Of a stretch of 64,000 nt of DNA, positions 25,121 through 38,012 are shown one piece after another. The translations under genes were made by a program, and so were the position numbers. Positions within the stretch are counted from its first letter, which is position 1. Each line of letters begins with the position of its first letter. The notes below the pieces were generated by a model that was not told where the DNA came from, searched no databases, and was given only the letters and a program-made list of their open reading frames with translations. The stretch is from Casuarius casuarius (Eukaryota; Chordata; Aves; Casuariiformes; Casuariidae): contig PTFA01000415.1 in assembly GCA_003342895.1 (NCBI GenBank), positions 186,001 through 250,000 on the forward strand, written 5' to 3'.

Positions 25121-28100
25121 GACTGGGATGAAAATCGCAGTTCACTGGCGTCTTGTCCTCTCATTTATATAGAGAACAGGTTTCAGGGTGTCACTGGAAG
25201 ACAGCACAAAGTGTTGCGTTTGGACATCTTGTAACTCACAGTATTTTAGTTAACCTGGGTTAACTGAAGTGAATGTAAGCTACTAATCTAGAAACTTGAT
25301 AAATTTCTGATCCAGGGTGAATAGTATTTGCTCCTGGCCATGCTTAAGTCCAAATTATAATTTAGCTTTTGAATATGTTACAGTGGCATAGGAACAAATT
25401 AGCACTAATTACAGTTGAACTCACAACACTAATGAGCAAGTTTCAGACAGCTGCATTGTATGCAACTCAGGATATACCTTTCTGTATCACAGTTGATTAG
25501 TCCTCAGCATTGTTTTTCCCATGAAGAAATTTGAACGGGTTTTTTCTTAGCTTTTTTGGATTCATTACCATTATAAATAAATCCCCAGACTTGTTTCTGT
25601 TAATTACTTTTTTTTGAGACAAGTATCTGAAGTAAACTTGCTATCTGAGGGGGAAAAAGAAGTGTCAACAATAGCTCGTTCAAGGAATAAATTTGGGATT
25701 TTGCTTAAGATTAGTTTGAGCTACTCTAGCATTTAAATTGTTTGGCTGCTGGAAAGGAATCTCTGACTGGCTGGCTCTGTGTCAAGGGTTATTCATCCCA
25801 CAAATTAAAAGGAAAAGCAAGTCTGCAAGTTTCCTACAGTCAAAAAGTATCTATTTTAACTGTGATCATAGTCTTTTGAATAAGACTAAGTATGGCACCA
25901 ACTGACATGATTGTCATGAGGTAATTGGACCCAAGGGACTAGAACATTTGGCTACAGTTTGTACCTGTAATGCTGATAATTATTTCACAATAAAACTCTG
26001 TTTAGCTGGACTTTTTTTCCCAAATAGCCTAAGGTTAGCAAAATGCCTTTGGATACTTCAGTAGTTTCTTTTCTGCCTTAAGGTTACTTGTATTAGTAAC
26101 AGTTTGACGGAGTGAAATGAACAAATGGAAATATATCTGGCTTTTGTTCTACAACTTCAATGTTGTTTTTTTTTAAAAAAAGTGTCATTTTTTGTGACAG
26201 TATTGTGTCATTATTTTTTTTCCAAAATATTTAATTCTGAAGGTGTCTACTGTCTTACACAAGTGTTCTGTGGTTATTGCCTGTAGAGTCACATTACACT
26301 GAGATTTTGAAGCAAACCAGAGTCTGGATATATTACATTTGGAAGCTGAAGAGGGTAGGGATCTGTGAGGTAACTTTAAATACTTAAGCCTTTTACCCTG
26401 AGCATTCACACATCTTGGACTATTTTTCTGTGTTCAGTGCTACTTTGCTTGACATACCTGCCTAGCCTCAATGCTGACCATTACCGCTTTCTGCACTAGA
26501 AGCTCCTCACATCAGACTCGCAGATGTATTAGTAGCCCGACAATGGGAAGTGAGAAACCTCTAGAGTCATAAAAATGGAAAAGGCCATTTACAGCTTACT
26601 TGATGAAGCAAGTAATTCTGTCTACACGAGCTGGGCAAAGAAAAGGATGCCTTAAAGTTTTACATATATCATATTTCATGTCTGTGTATCGGACAAACTC
26701 CAGTGGTACTGAGTAAGGAGCAAATGTCCTTAACCTGTCTCAGGTTCCTGCCTGGGCATCTGTATTCTGCTCATAACTAGTAAGAGCTTGTATGTTCTTT
26801 CCATCTTTAGGGCCTAAAAATGGAATAACCTCAAGACATCATTAAAAAAAAGTAATGGATCTTTCTTTCGCCTCTCTGGCACTTCTCTCACAGAAGTGAA
26901 GCGATGCAGTAAATAACTGCTCGTTTGAACAGGGATCTGCAGAAAATCTCTCTGTGCTTCTGTAGTTGTCATTTCATAAACCCCTAATGATGCATCTTTA
27001 GGCTGCTGACTTTCACTTAAAGATGTTATAGATACTGTTAATGTTTTATAAAAAGTCTCACTGTAGATAGTAGTTTCTTCAGTTTAAGCGTGGAACCATG
27101 AAGAGCGTTTGGGTGGCCCATACTTGCCGGAGTATTTCAGTTCTAAAACTGTTTTTGCTTTGGCAGCTTTTTACAGTGAGTCCTCTTTATTGATATGAAT
27201 ATCATATGCATGTTTAATCTGTTACTTTAAGGACAATGTTTATCCCAGTTTCTAGTGGATCTACTTTGGAGAAAAAAATTTGAGCCTTTATTTATAGCTC
27301 TATCCTGACTTTGTGTTGTTTGCTTTTAATTAAATTTACTTGCTTTTACCAGAAGCTCTCTGGTACAAACCCTCTTTCCAGAGGTTCTTTTTCTACCTTG
27401 TGACTTTGCTGTCCCAGGTTACTTCCTCCATGCTTCCTTCGGTCATGAATGATTGTGTTAGCTTTGAAATTGTGTGTGCTAGCTTATTCTTTTTTCATTT
27501 TGATATAAGTGAAGCCACACGTTCTCTAAGTTTTTACATATATTTGCATTTGCAAATAGACATAAGTACTGTACAGTTATGTATTTCTGAAAATTATTAA
27601 TATATCATTTCAGACACGATTTGCTCAACAGAATGCATATAAACAACAATTGCAGAATGCAAACCACAAACTAGTTTTTATTGTTTGATAACATCAGGCC
27701 CAAAGCTAGTAAAATATTTATTTGATAGCTTATAGGTAGGGATTTAATTACATGTTGAGAGGAGATTTTTTTCCTAATGCATTCGTTGAAACCTGTTTTT
27801 ATAAAGAATGAAATTGGAAGAATAAAAAAAGTAAATAAAAGTATAATTTAATGCTCAAATGTGATAAAAATCAGAAGAAAACCACATCTGTGGGAGAGTA
27901 TTTCCATCATACTATGTATGTATATATTCAAGACAAGTAAAATTAAAATAGAATACAGAGTTGTATTTTTGAAACGCTGCAAGAGAGTTTACCTGCATTA
28001 ATGTCTTTTCTCTCTCTTTCTTTCATTTCTTTATTCCTTAACAAGCTAACTTTCAACTGAATGGCTACATTGAGTCAATTTGAACACACTGTTTTCATGA

Positions 28101-31100
28101 GTTGTATTACTCGATAATACAAGCAACGCATTACACCTGGCTTGTCCTTACTCAGTGTGTCCTAAGCTTGGTTTATCTGCAAGTGTATTTTTTTGTGATT
28201 TATGATCAACTGAAATATTTCACTTGTAAAGTAATTTGAAAATAAGTGCTTAAACCTTGATTTACCCTCCAAAAAATACATACGTATAAGAGTACAACTG
28301 AACAGTGTTTGCTAACACAGTAATGACCTAAGTTACACAATAATTAATTATTTCCATCACAGAAGTATATAATGTCATTAGATCAAAAGCAGACTGTCTT
28401 TATAACTCCAGGAAATCAAACATCAGCCACCCAAAACTAATAGCCTGTCATTACATTTCGGTTTACCAGAGAACAAAATTTTGCTCTTGCTGATTTGAAA
28501 AGGTTCCCTGGAGTAAATGCTTCTATAACATACATAAATCATATCCTCCATCAAGTAATCTAATGATGCTTTGGGGGTGGCATCATTAGGCTTCCACATA
28601 ATATTTTGCCTGACAAGGGATGAAAACTGTCTTCTAATTATCAAAGAACTGAATAATAGAGATAAGTAAATAATACTAAATGAGACTCTATTATCTTTTT
28701 GTGAAAAGCAAACAAAGAAGAAAAAGCACACCTTTCTAGGGTCTTATTCTGCTAAAATCCCAGTCCATAAGAGTTTGCCCTTGCATTCAGTAGGACCAGA
28801 ACTGGATTTTTTTGAAAACTTCATTTTTTGCTTGCCATTCTTACTAAGTTATAGATAGGAGTTTGGAGTTTGTCAGTGGAAATAGGACCATTAATTTTTG
28901 TTCATGCTTCTTAAAAATCTCTCCAAGACATTGACCAAAATCTATTTGTTTTTACATATCCTGCATCTATAATAATCTCTCTTTGAAAAAATATTTTCTG
29001 GATTTTCATCTAGATGTATATGCAGTATCTTTCCTGTTAAGGATTGTAGCAGGAATCATTGATTGTTTTCATTTTTTACTTTTATAAATTAAAGCATCAA
29101 ATGCTAAATGCTTTTAAACAACCAGAATTGCTAATTTATTTAAAATATATTAATTACATGCGTAGTAGCAAACTGTTAGGTAAGTGCAACCGTGAGAGAA
29201 TACAAGTTATACTAACTTTTGGATGTCAAAAGAATATGATTTTTCAAGTTATCTCATGCAAATATGGTTGCCAGTGTCGCCATTTCTGCTCTAGCAAGGG
29301 AGAACGACACATGTCTCTTGATCACGTTAAGCTGACCCATTGCAGTGGGGAAGGAATATTTCCTTGTAAGAAGGATGGCTATAATGTCTGCTGCCTCCTT
29401 TAAGACTGAGCTGGCTTGGAGCTGAAAGAAGCATTTTCTTAGCAGCTGGAATCCAGTGTCCCATGAAAATCCTGACTGAAGTACCCCATCTTAAGAAAGC
29501 AAAACTATGAACAGGCAGATGTTGGATCACTGTTTCTAGGGCACACTAGGTATAGGCTGACTGAGACTCTGGGACCCTCTTACAAAGAGAAGGGAAGGTC
29601 AGGAAGGATGAAAGATTTGGGCTAAGAATGTGGCTCTCATGTCTGGATTATTCATTTATATTTGTAATTAATTAGTTCTTTGTTTATATTCTTTCAAATT
29701 GAACCTAACCATATTTTTGCTTTCTCATAGATCCCTTGTTAATTTTTCCCTGATCTCTTTGGTGTCTTGAACTCCACAGCATGCCCTCCTTTTAGGATTT
29801 AACTAACTTGCACAAATTTAGCATTCTTCCTCCCTAGAGCAGATTTTGGATTAAAACCCTGCTAAAAGCATATTAGCAACTCACATCATTATGCTGAATC
29901 TTTCTGGCTGATCTATAAACCATGTAGTCCAGGCAGCAGAGTCAATCAAGACAACACAAATCACCTTTTTACAGTGTACCTGGCTGGGATGGTTTCAAGG
30001 TGTTTCCTAACTTACTTATGCATGCTTCGCTCTTTAGGCATGTATCCCAACCCACTAATTTTATGAATTGTTCTGATACTTTATTAGATTATAACGACAG
30101 CCATTCATGGTTTGTTACCCTCTGCTCTGCCAGTTCTCAATCTTCAGTTATAAGATTAATGGAATCACTGACATTTAAATGTCTCTTCATCCATACCCCA
30201 GGTAATTACCTGTATATTCTTTAATGATTTCCTGATAAGCTTTGTGTGATTAAAGACATAAGCAATATGTCTTTTGAATAATACCTTTTGAGGAAGCATT
30301 CATCTTAGTGATATTTGTGTCAAAATGCTGTTTTGGTTGCATTATTGTCCTCTATAATTCTGATGAATAGCACAGAAAGTTTCCTAATCTCATATCTTCA
30401 GAATATCTGAGACTAATTTAGCTATTTCAAAGAATAAATTGCTTAAATGTTCATAAACCTTTGTTTGGTGATTTTCATTGAAACTGCTTATCTGTATCAA
30501 CATAGTGGCATTTCTGTTTAGGCCTCAAAGCCTAATACCTGTTGAGATAAAGTAACTTAATGGAATTTAAGATACCTCCATCATCTGGACTCTAGTATTA
30601 AGCATAAACTGAGCAGGTATTTTGAGGACTGAAACTTTGGACATGAGTGACTTTGTTCTGCCAAAAAGTAAATATTTTTGTGTCTGGCTCTAAGAGCCTT
30701 GACTGGTATATGACATTGTTATCTTTTTATTGTTTTTCCCCATCACCTATCATTGCATTTTTTTTCATTACATAGTTTATCTTATTCCTTTTTGTCTCAA
30801 TTGTTATTTGCGCATATCTTTTGGCTTGGATGTGTAACCATGCTGCAAAATCTTTTGGTGTAGACAACCACATAGACAAAATGTGCACAAAATTACGATG
30901 TAATTTAACTCGCTTTTGCATTGTTTGGTTTCAGTGCCTAATATAACGGGTGCTATTCTAGACTTTTTATTTCCTTTAGAGGAAAGATAGATATACTATG
31001 TATAAGCTATTGGAGACTGACTGGAAAGGAATGATCTTAAAGCTACAACAGGTGCTATTATCAGCCTTAAGCTGTAGAAGCAGTGTTCCTGTAATGGAAG

Positions 31101-33413
31101 CAAAAGTGTGTGACCTACTTGCCTTCCTGCCTCATCAGACAGACACCCTTAGAGTAGAAATACTATGCAATAAATAAATGTTGTGCATTAAGTGTTGTTC
31201 TGCCACTGCAAATAAAAGCTATGGTTTCTTATTTTATAATTTCTATTACACTTAATTTCAAATGATATAAATCAAAATATTGGATATGCTTGCTTGTTTT
31301 AGCTTTAATGTCAAGTTAAAAGCACATTAAACCAGTGTCAATTTTATTAACATTGACAACAGGAGTAACGGTAACCAGGCTGTAATATCTAGTAGTGAGA
31401 GTTGCCTGTTTTCCATCATAAACTGATTGCCAACACCCATTCATTTCATATGGTTCATCAAAGAGCCACTGAATGATTGTAATATTTCTCCCTATGAATT
31501 TTAAGCAGTTAGCTAAAGGCTATAAATTCAATATATCATTGCCGGTCTCTTGAGCCATTAAATCTCCTTATACAAAATAAATTTTAGTGTCATCATATAT
31601 CTTGTTACCAGTTTTTGATACCTGTAATGAGACAAGTCTTCTTTACGTTGTTAACTGGCAAGCTTCAAAAGCTGAACATTCTTCTTTGATCCTTCCCATG
31701 CAGACAGGAGATGTTGAAGGGACTTACTCAGCTATTGGCACGTAATCAGAGCAGAAGCTTGCGTTTGTTGTAATTCACACTCACATTCAGCTCATGTAAT
31801 GGATTATGCTAACGTTTGTAAAGTACTTTGAAGTTCTAAAGTGTTCTACAAGCGTGTTCAAACAGGTGTCATGCAGTAACCATTTTATACCGAGGGGCCA
31901 TTTCATATCTTGTTATGTTGAAGATTAAGTTTTAGTGTTTTTAGATCTCTTTGAAAAATTTGATTTTCATTTTGCAGTTTTCTCAGCTTCATCTGTGCCC
32001 AAAGGGCATGAGTTTGGGGGCTCTGAATTTTCAGCAAAATATACAGGGTGGTTTTGAGTTTCATGAAAATGGGGAAAATAGTAATTTTTACACTGTCATG
32101 TCTTAGATTTGTGGTTGAAATCTGTGGTTTTGCAGGAAAATTAGTTCTACTAGTTCATGAGTTCAAAGCTATCTAAAATTTTTCTGCAAGAGATGCAGTC
32201 CTTCCCACAATGCAGACCCGTCTGTTAGCATAGCGTGTTTCCTTGTTGCCATGGTCATTTGTTGGGTTTAGTAGTTGCTCCTTTTTGAAAATGAGACTGA
32301 GTCCTTCCTTTGAGTAAGTATAACACTCTAGCCACTAAAACGGCTGTCGCATGTTGAAGAGGAAGAGTGTATGTTGCAGGATTGCCCATACAAAATCTTT
32401 CAGTTCATTAGTGAAAGCTCTAGGAGAGAGATTTGGGAATAAGCAGACCCCTATAATGCCTCACAGCTGGAGCTATAGCATTTCCTATCCTAAAGATGTA
32501 ATTAAGCATTAGCATACTACACTGTCTGGATTTTTTCTTTATACCGTATAAGGAGAAAATGGAGATGAAAAAGCACAGAGATGAAGTACAAATGCTTCCC
32601 CATTCCTTAGCTGTTGAAAATACAAAGGCTCATGATTGAAAGCTAAACTGCAGCACTGAGTCCTGGAAAAGAAAGGCTCTTTTCTTTCTTCTGTCCTAGG
32701 AAAGCATTAGGAAAGCAGTCTGGCACTGTCCCCAGCAAGAAGTGGTTGAATAGAATGCAGTTAAGAAAAAGACAGATTTTTTGGGGGGGGTGTTGTTGCA
32801 TAATATTTCATCTTTGAAAGTTTATGTATCTCTTTGGATGTGGAAGGATTTCTGAGCCCTTGTTTTTCTTGAATAAATTATTGATTGTATTCATTATCCT
32901 TGATACATTATCTTGTTTCTCTTTCTAAAGCTGTAATGTGCCATGGTTGGAACTGGATTGCAAACAGGATTGGGTTTTTTGGGGTTCATGAGAAATTCAG
33001 AAAAGCTGAGAGGGAATTTTATTCTGTTTGAACTACCACCTCTTTTCGTTTTGAGCATTTTTAATGTTTGCATAAAAAATAAATACAAAACCTCAAACTA
33101 AAGGGTTACACAATTCATTTTGAGGTTTTTAGAAATTATCAAAACTACTGATTTGTTTAAATTGGCCAAAATTCATGAAAACATTTTGTATTGTGAGATT
33201 TCCTTTCTTTTAAGTAAACAATTTCATGCAAAAAGTCTTGGTGAGCCTGGAGACCGGACCATGGCAGAATCAGCCACCAGTTCCAGACACCAGTCACAGA
33301 ATTAGGGTCCAGTGCCTTGCACAAGTGCTCCATCTCCTGTGGAGTGTTTCTTGTCTGGGTAAATCCAAAACTGCCATGGAAGAAGCTCTGAGAGACGGCC
33401 AAGTCTGTGCTGA
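25121..33413. other. Long AT-rich non-coding stretch
   Basis: Eight kilobases with no gene or repeat family that I can name. It has pyrimidine-rich patches near 28,008-28,036 and frames of up to 114 codons (29059-29403) with no domain signal. Around 31,300-31,600 the sequence is rich in TAAT and TGTCA/TGACA cores and contains the spaced dyad TGTCAAT (31336-31342) with ATTGACA (31352-31358). This suggests a developmental enhancer but does not prove one. An 8-G run lies at 32783-32790. Confidence 0.5.
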
Positions 33414-33445
33414 CCTTTTTTTCTCCCCACTCCCCCTCCTCCCCC
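33414..33445. repeat. Polypyrimidine block, G-rich on the minus strand
   Basis: An almost pure C/T stretch ends in CTCCTCCCCCGCAAG. On the minus strand it presents the G runs GGGGG, GGGGG and GGGG within about 21 bases, so a two-tetrad or incomplete G-quadruplex is conceivable. On the plus strand it looks like a polypyrimidine tract before an AAG acceptor, but no convincing exon follows. Confidence 0.6.
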
Positions 33446-36102
33446 GCAAGTATTCCTACTGATATGTAGTTTAAAAGCACATACTTAACATTAAAAGTTG
33501 ACATAAGTGTGTTTGAACTGGAATTATAGTGAAGGTGAACACTCTTACTGTTGCACAGGGTTAGGATGTCATATGTTCACGCGGTAGCTCAGTGTCCTGA
33601 GGGCACTGCCTGTGTCACTAGTGTAATTTAATAAAGAATTTTCTTAATCAGCAGCATACACTCCTCTTGTCAGAGCACATGATTTTTACTTCATTATCTT
33701 GTACTATTTTTCTAACTATTGTAAAAATTGTTCAGTTTTACTTATTATGACTGCAATTTCTGTGTTACAAAAAGGAAAATCTGAAAAGGTTATTTTTTTC
33801 CTTGCTTTAATTTAATATCATGTATGGTAGCCACAAACAGCATTAAAAATAATATTTGTTTTGTGGAAAAGCACTTTTATTCCAATGGGAAAGAAATCTA
33901 TGGGGAAGATGCGCAGTTGTATGAGTTACTAATTGCTGGATCCTGCAGATTGACTTTATTCTTTTCCTTGGCATTCCTCTGTGAAACCTTGTGATATAGA
34001 TCATGTAATTTTCGAAGTCATGACAGAAAATATTGGACCGTAATTATGAAAGGTGGTGGCAGCTGTAGGATGGTCATTATGGAAACAAAGACCTTAGCAG
34101 AAATCTGTGGTGATGTATGTTCTGCGCAGTGTTATTGATGTCACTGGGGTTGTGTGGGCTGTAATTTAGTGGTGAATTTAGTCTAGTAAGAGCTTCACTA
34201 ACTCTTGCTCTTACATCACACTGCTTGCTTACAAACTTGTCCTTGAGTATGTTTTTTCTCCTTCTGTTGTTGAAACGTGTGTACGTGACTATTAAAGCTC
34301 AGAGAGCTATGCCATGAGTATTTTAATGTAAACATAATGGATTTTTTATTAACATTAAATCTTCATTGATTTTAAAAGCAAATTTCCTAAATGTTTATAT
34401 AATAAGGGTCATTTTTGAATTTCAGTCTAAATCTTTAAACAGTTACTTCATATTATCCTACAAATTTTAGAAATGCTTGTTATCTTTAAATGAGCTCTTT
34501 GTGTCACGAATTTTGCACAGACATTTAGCATGCAGCATGCTTTTTGTTCTGTAAAAACTAGTCGTAAATTAGGTATGACCAAGAGACTGTATCAAAATCC
34601 AAAGGTAAAAATCCTCACTTTTCCAGAAGAACTCAGATTGGAATTTTAGGCTTTGTTCTGATTCTGTTCTTAACATTGTTGTTTTTGGAGACTCCATGAT
34701 AAAATAATTTCAGCATCTGTTTTCAGAACATCTGCTGATTTATTGAGACTTTTAAATATTTATGTTTATGCTTATATTGCTGACTCGTCGTATATGGCCC
34801 TGACCTGTGCTTTATGTATTTCATGTAGATTAGGATTTCCGAAACAACTTATAACAAGAACCTTCCCTTGCAGGTCGAGGATACTTGCATGGGACTGGAA
34901 TTTTTGAAAGGTCTCCTTATCCCAGGAAACTTATTGTAGTTACACTGACAGGAATATGCCATGTACTCAACATGACAGATCACATGCAAAATGGTGATAC
35001 TTACTTATTGCAGCCTAAGGCTACAAAATAAATATTACCATTGCTATCTCCTGAGAACAGAAGATCATTTTTACCTCTGTGGAAGCTCTCCCTTTTAAAC
35101 TGTAACAACCTGTAAAGCAAAGAAGAGAGAGCAGCCATCCCGAACTGTGGTCAGTTCTGAGAGGCTTGAAGATAAATGTCAAAACCTTCATGAATGAAGG
35201 CAGTTTTGAGGTAAGGCTTGGATGCTGTGCCACGGAATTATATTAGGGAAAAGTTAATCTTTTAAGAAGTATTGTTATTCTGGTTGTTTTATGTGCTGGC
35301 ATGGCATAGAAGGTAAAGGATGCCATAGTTTGCAGGAAATAGCACCATTTCAGAGTTGTTTTGGAAGGAAGAAGCTCAATACTTCATAATGAAAATATCA
35401 CAGCAAATGTAAGAAGAGCTATTCTAGATCACCTAGCTGAGCCTTGGCTACTGCTTATCAGAGGTTCTGGTGGCCGCAGTGTGCAAGTCCGTTAAGTGTA
35501 AGTGAGCAAGTCTTTTTGTCAGTCCATGGTTGCAATCAGAAGCAAAGAGCTTTAATGCTTTATTTCAGGTTATCACACTTCCTGATTTTGTTTCTGAAAA
35601 CTCCTGCAGCCATTAAGACTTTAGGCATGTCTGCTTTCCCATACATCTCCCCATCAATGATCAGAAATAGCTTTATGCTTTAGCATCTCGTTCTGTGACA
35701 AGCATAAGGATTTTTTTTGCTATGCATCTCAGCCTAATCCATCACCTCTGGTCTGTTAACAAAATCCAAGATTGTTGCAAAGGAAACTAAAATATCCCTG
35801 GGATGACATCTGAAAGAGGTGTAGTTAGCTCAATCTTGCTTATCCCAGAAGAACAATGTATGGATTTGCACAGTAATTCCTTTCTCCTTTTAATATTTAG
35901 TTCTCAGAATTACTTGCAGTGTTGACTTGAGTTATAAGATACCTCATTCAGGAAACAGTTGGGTGAGATGAGCTTAGGTGAAGCCTGCCACATAGATCCT
36001 AAAATCTTCAACTGATTTAAGAAGTATGGAGGTTTGTGGGATCAAGCCTTTAGTGTATGCAGAAGCACATAAGATTCTACAGGAAAATATTTAAAGGCTC
36101 CT

Positions 36103-36124
36103 ATTAGTTCTTACAAGAACTAAT
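36103..36124. repeat. Near-perfect 22-bp inverted repeat
   Basis: ATTAGTTCTT at 36103-36112 and AAGAACTAAT at 36115-36124 are exact reverse complements separated by only AC. Directly after it ATGAATTCTAA is partly repeated as ATGAATTCTTC. The pair could form a cruciform or bind a dimeric factor. No larger transposon with these ends was seen. Confidence 0.9.
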
Positions 36125-37984
36125 GAATTCTAAATGAATTCTTCATATGGTTCACTGTTGCTGGTATATGTCCTCTATTTCTACCCTAACTGCTTTAAAG
36201 GACTCCACATGTCTGTATATAAGCAGCAACATGATTTTTTTAAAAACATAGCTTTAGTCAGAAGTTTCATTTCATGAATGGAAGACAACATCCTTCCTAA
36301 CCTGTAAGGCCGTGCAAGTGAGCTCCTTACCCAGAAAAAGGCAAGCTACAAGCTTATAAGCGGGAAGAGGGGGAAGTTTCATTGCTGGGTTAAATAAATG
36401 TGCATAGCCATGTGAATACAGTTATCGCTGGATGTGTATTAAGGCACTTACAATTAATGCAAACACCACCACCATCCTGCCTGTGTGAATGCATATAACA
36501 TAACTGAATGCATGATTTGCAATGTTACAAATGTTATTTTTTCTAAGGACTCTTTATTTTAAAATACTTGATATAAACTTGATCCCTTCCACTTTTAAAA
36601 AGATAATTGGGAAGATTTTCCAGCAGTTTGATTTTAAAATTGGAGGAGAAGGGGAATTAGATAGACACCAGTAGAAAATCAACAGCTGTCTGGATTTGCT
36701 CAATGCGTAATAAGGTAAAGCAACACATTTGCTGTATTAGAAAACACAGGAAGACAATGCTTCAACTCATCTGTACACATAGCAGCCTTGCTATAACAAG
36801 GGGGTGAAGCTTTTATTGATGAAGTAATTTAGTTCTAGGGATGCATTTGAGTTCGTGTTTCATAGATAGCAGGATTTAATAATGAATGTATCTCTCAGTA
36901 GCTAATTGAACATAATTCTGTCATTTTATCAACAGGAGTGCAATGTTTTCATGTTGTAATTCCAAGAAAAATAACACTGACTATTATTACCAATGGTCTA
37001 CATCAAGTTAATTAGACCTAATAGCTGTGTTAAGTGATGTGCACTGCCATTAGTATTTACAGCATCATGCACTCACACTCTAAATCTTCAAGCTATTAAT
37101 TTGCCTGTGAACACCTTATTGAGGGTACTCTGTTTTTCTCTCTTCTACTGCTAAGAGGTGGATCCTGGTTTTCTCAGGCTACAATGAGCTTAGTCAGTTT
37201 TAAGAGAGCCTGTTGTCCTCTTGGACGTGACCTAGTTCACGTAAAGAGGCTGTAAAATAGCAGCATTTGCCACTTTGGAGCTTTCCAATGTCTCTCTGTG
37301 CCATAGCTCCCTCTTCTAGTAAACTGTTATTCCATGACTTTCCAAGGGATCCTGTGAGGCCCTCCCATACAGATGTCCTCAACAGTACAACAGCAAAGGA
37401 AATTCCCCTGTAGGAAATCAGGCATTGTTTCTGCTCTTTCAGCTCTGCGTAGTGAAAAGGGACTAGAACTAGAGTGGTGATTTGTCCTTTACTGTTTATC
37501 ACCTCAGCTGACTTCAGCTAACTATGTGGTCGCACACCATTTTGATAAATTGTCCTCAGAAGCCAGACAAGTGCCATGAGCTAACATATGAAGCTTACTG
37601 TGTTCAGAAGAAATGGACTGAGAAAATGCAGAGGCTGATGAGGTCTTGCATCTCCTGTTCTCACCAGCTACAAGAAATTATAAAAGTGCAGCATCTTACA
37701 GAAGGGTATTCTTACCTTCTAACTCTCCTCTTTCGTTCTCCTCTCCTGACTGACCTTTTAATGTAGGACCAAAAAATAATGCAATGACTTTCTGTAGATT
37801 GCATTCTAAAAATTCTAAAAAGCCACCATTTTTAGCAGCAAGTCTATAAATATGTAAATGGATTGCCACTGTGTTAGATAAAAGCTTTCATTTATTTTAT
37901 TTGTGCCATTAAAAGGATTTTGCATTACTTATTATGCTCGAAATATGATCAAAATTGATACTTGGCAAAATATATATATATAAA

Positions 37985-38012
37985 ATCTTTAAGTAGCCAT
38001 CTTTAAGTAGCC
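37985..38012. repeat. 14-bp perfect tandem duplication
   Basis: ATCTTTAAGTAGCC occurs at 37985-37998 and again, identically, at 37999-38012, right after a TA run at 37971-37982. It is probably a slippage product. The perfect identity suggests it is recent or polymorphic. Confidence 0.93.

Noticed and set aside
29059..29403. 114-codon plus-strand frame containing several Cys and His
   Set aside because: The Cys/His spacing does not fit a zinc finger or any family I know, and the frame begins in low-complexity AT-rich DNA.
33157..33504. 115-codon minus-strand frame over the 33.4-kb polypyrimidine block
   Set aside because: Part of the frame is the complement of the pyrimidine tract. No family resemblance.
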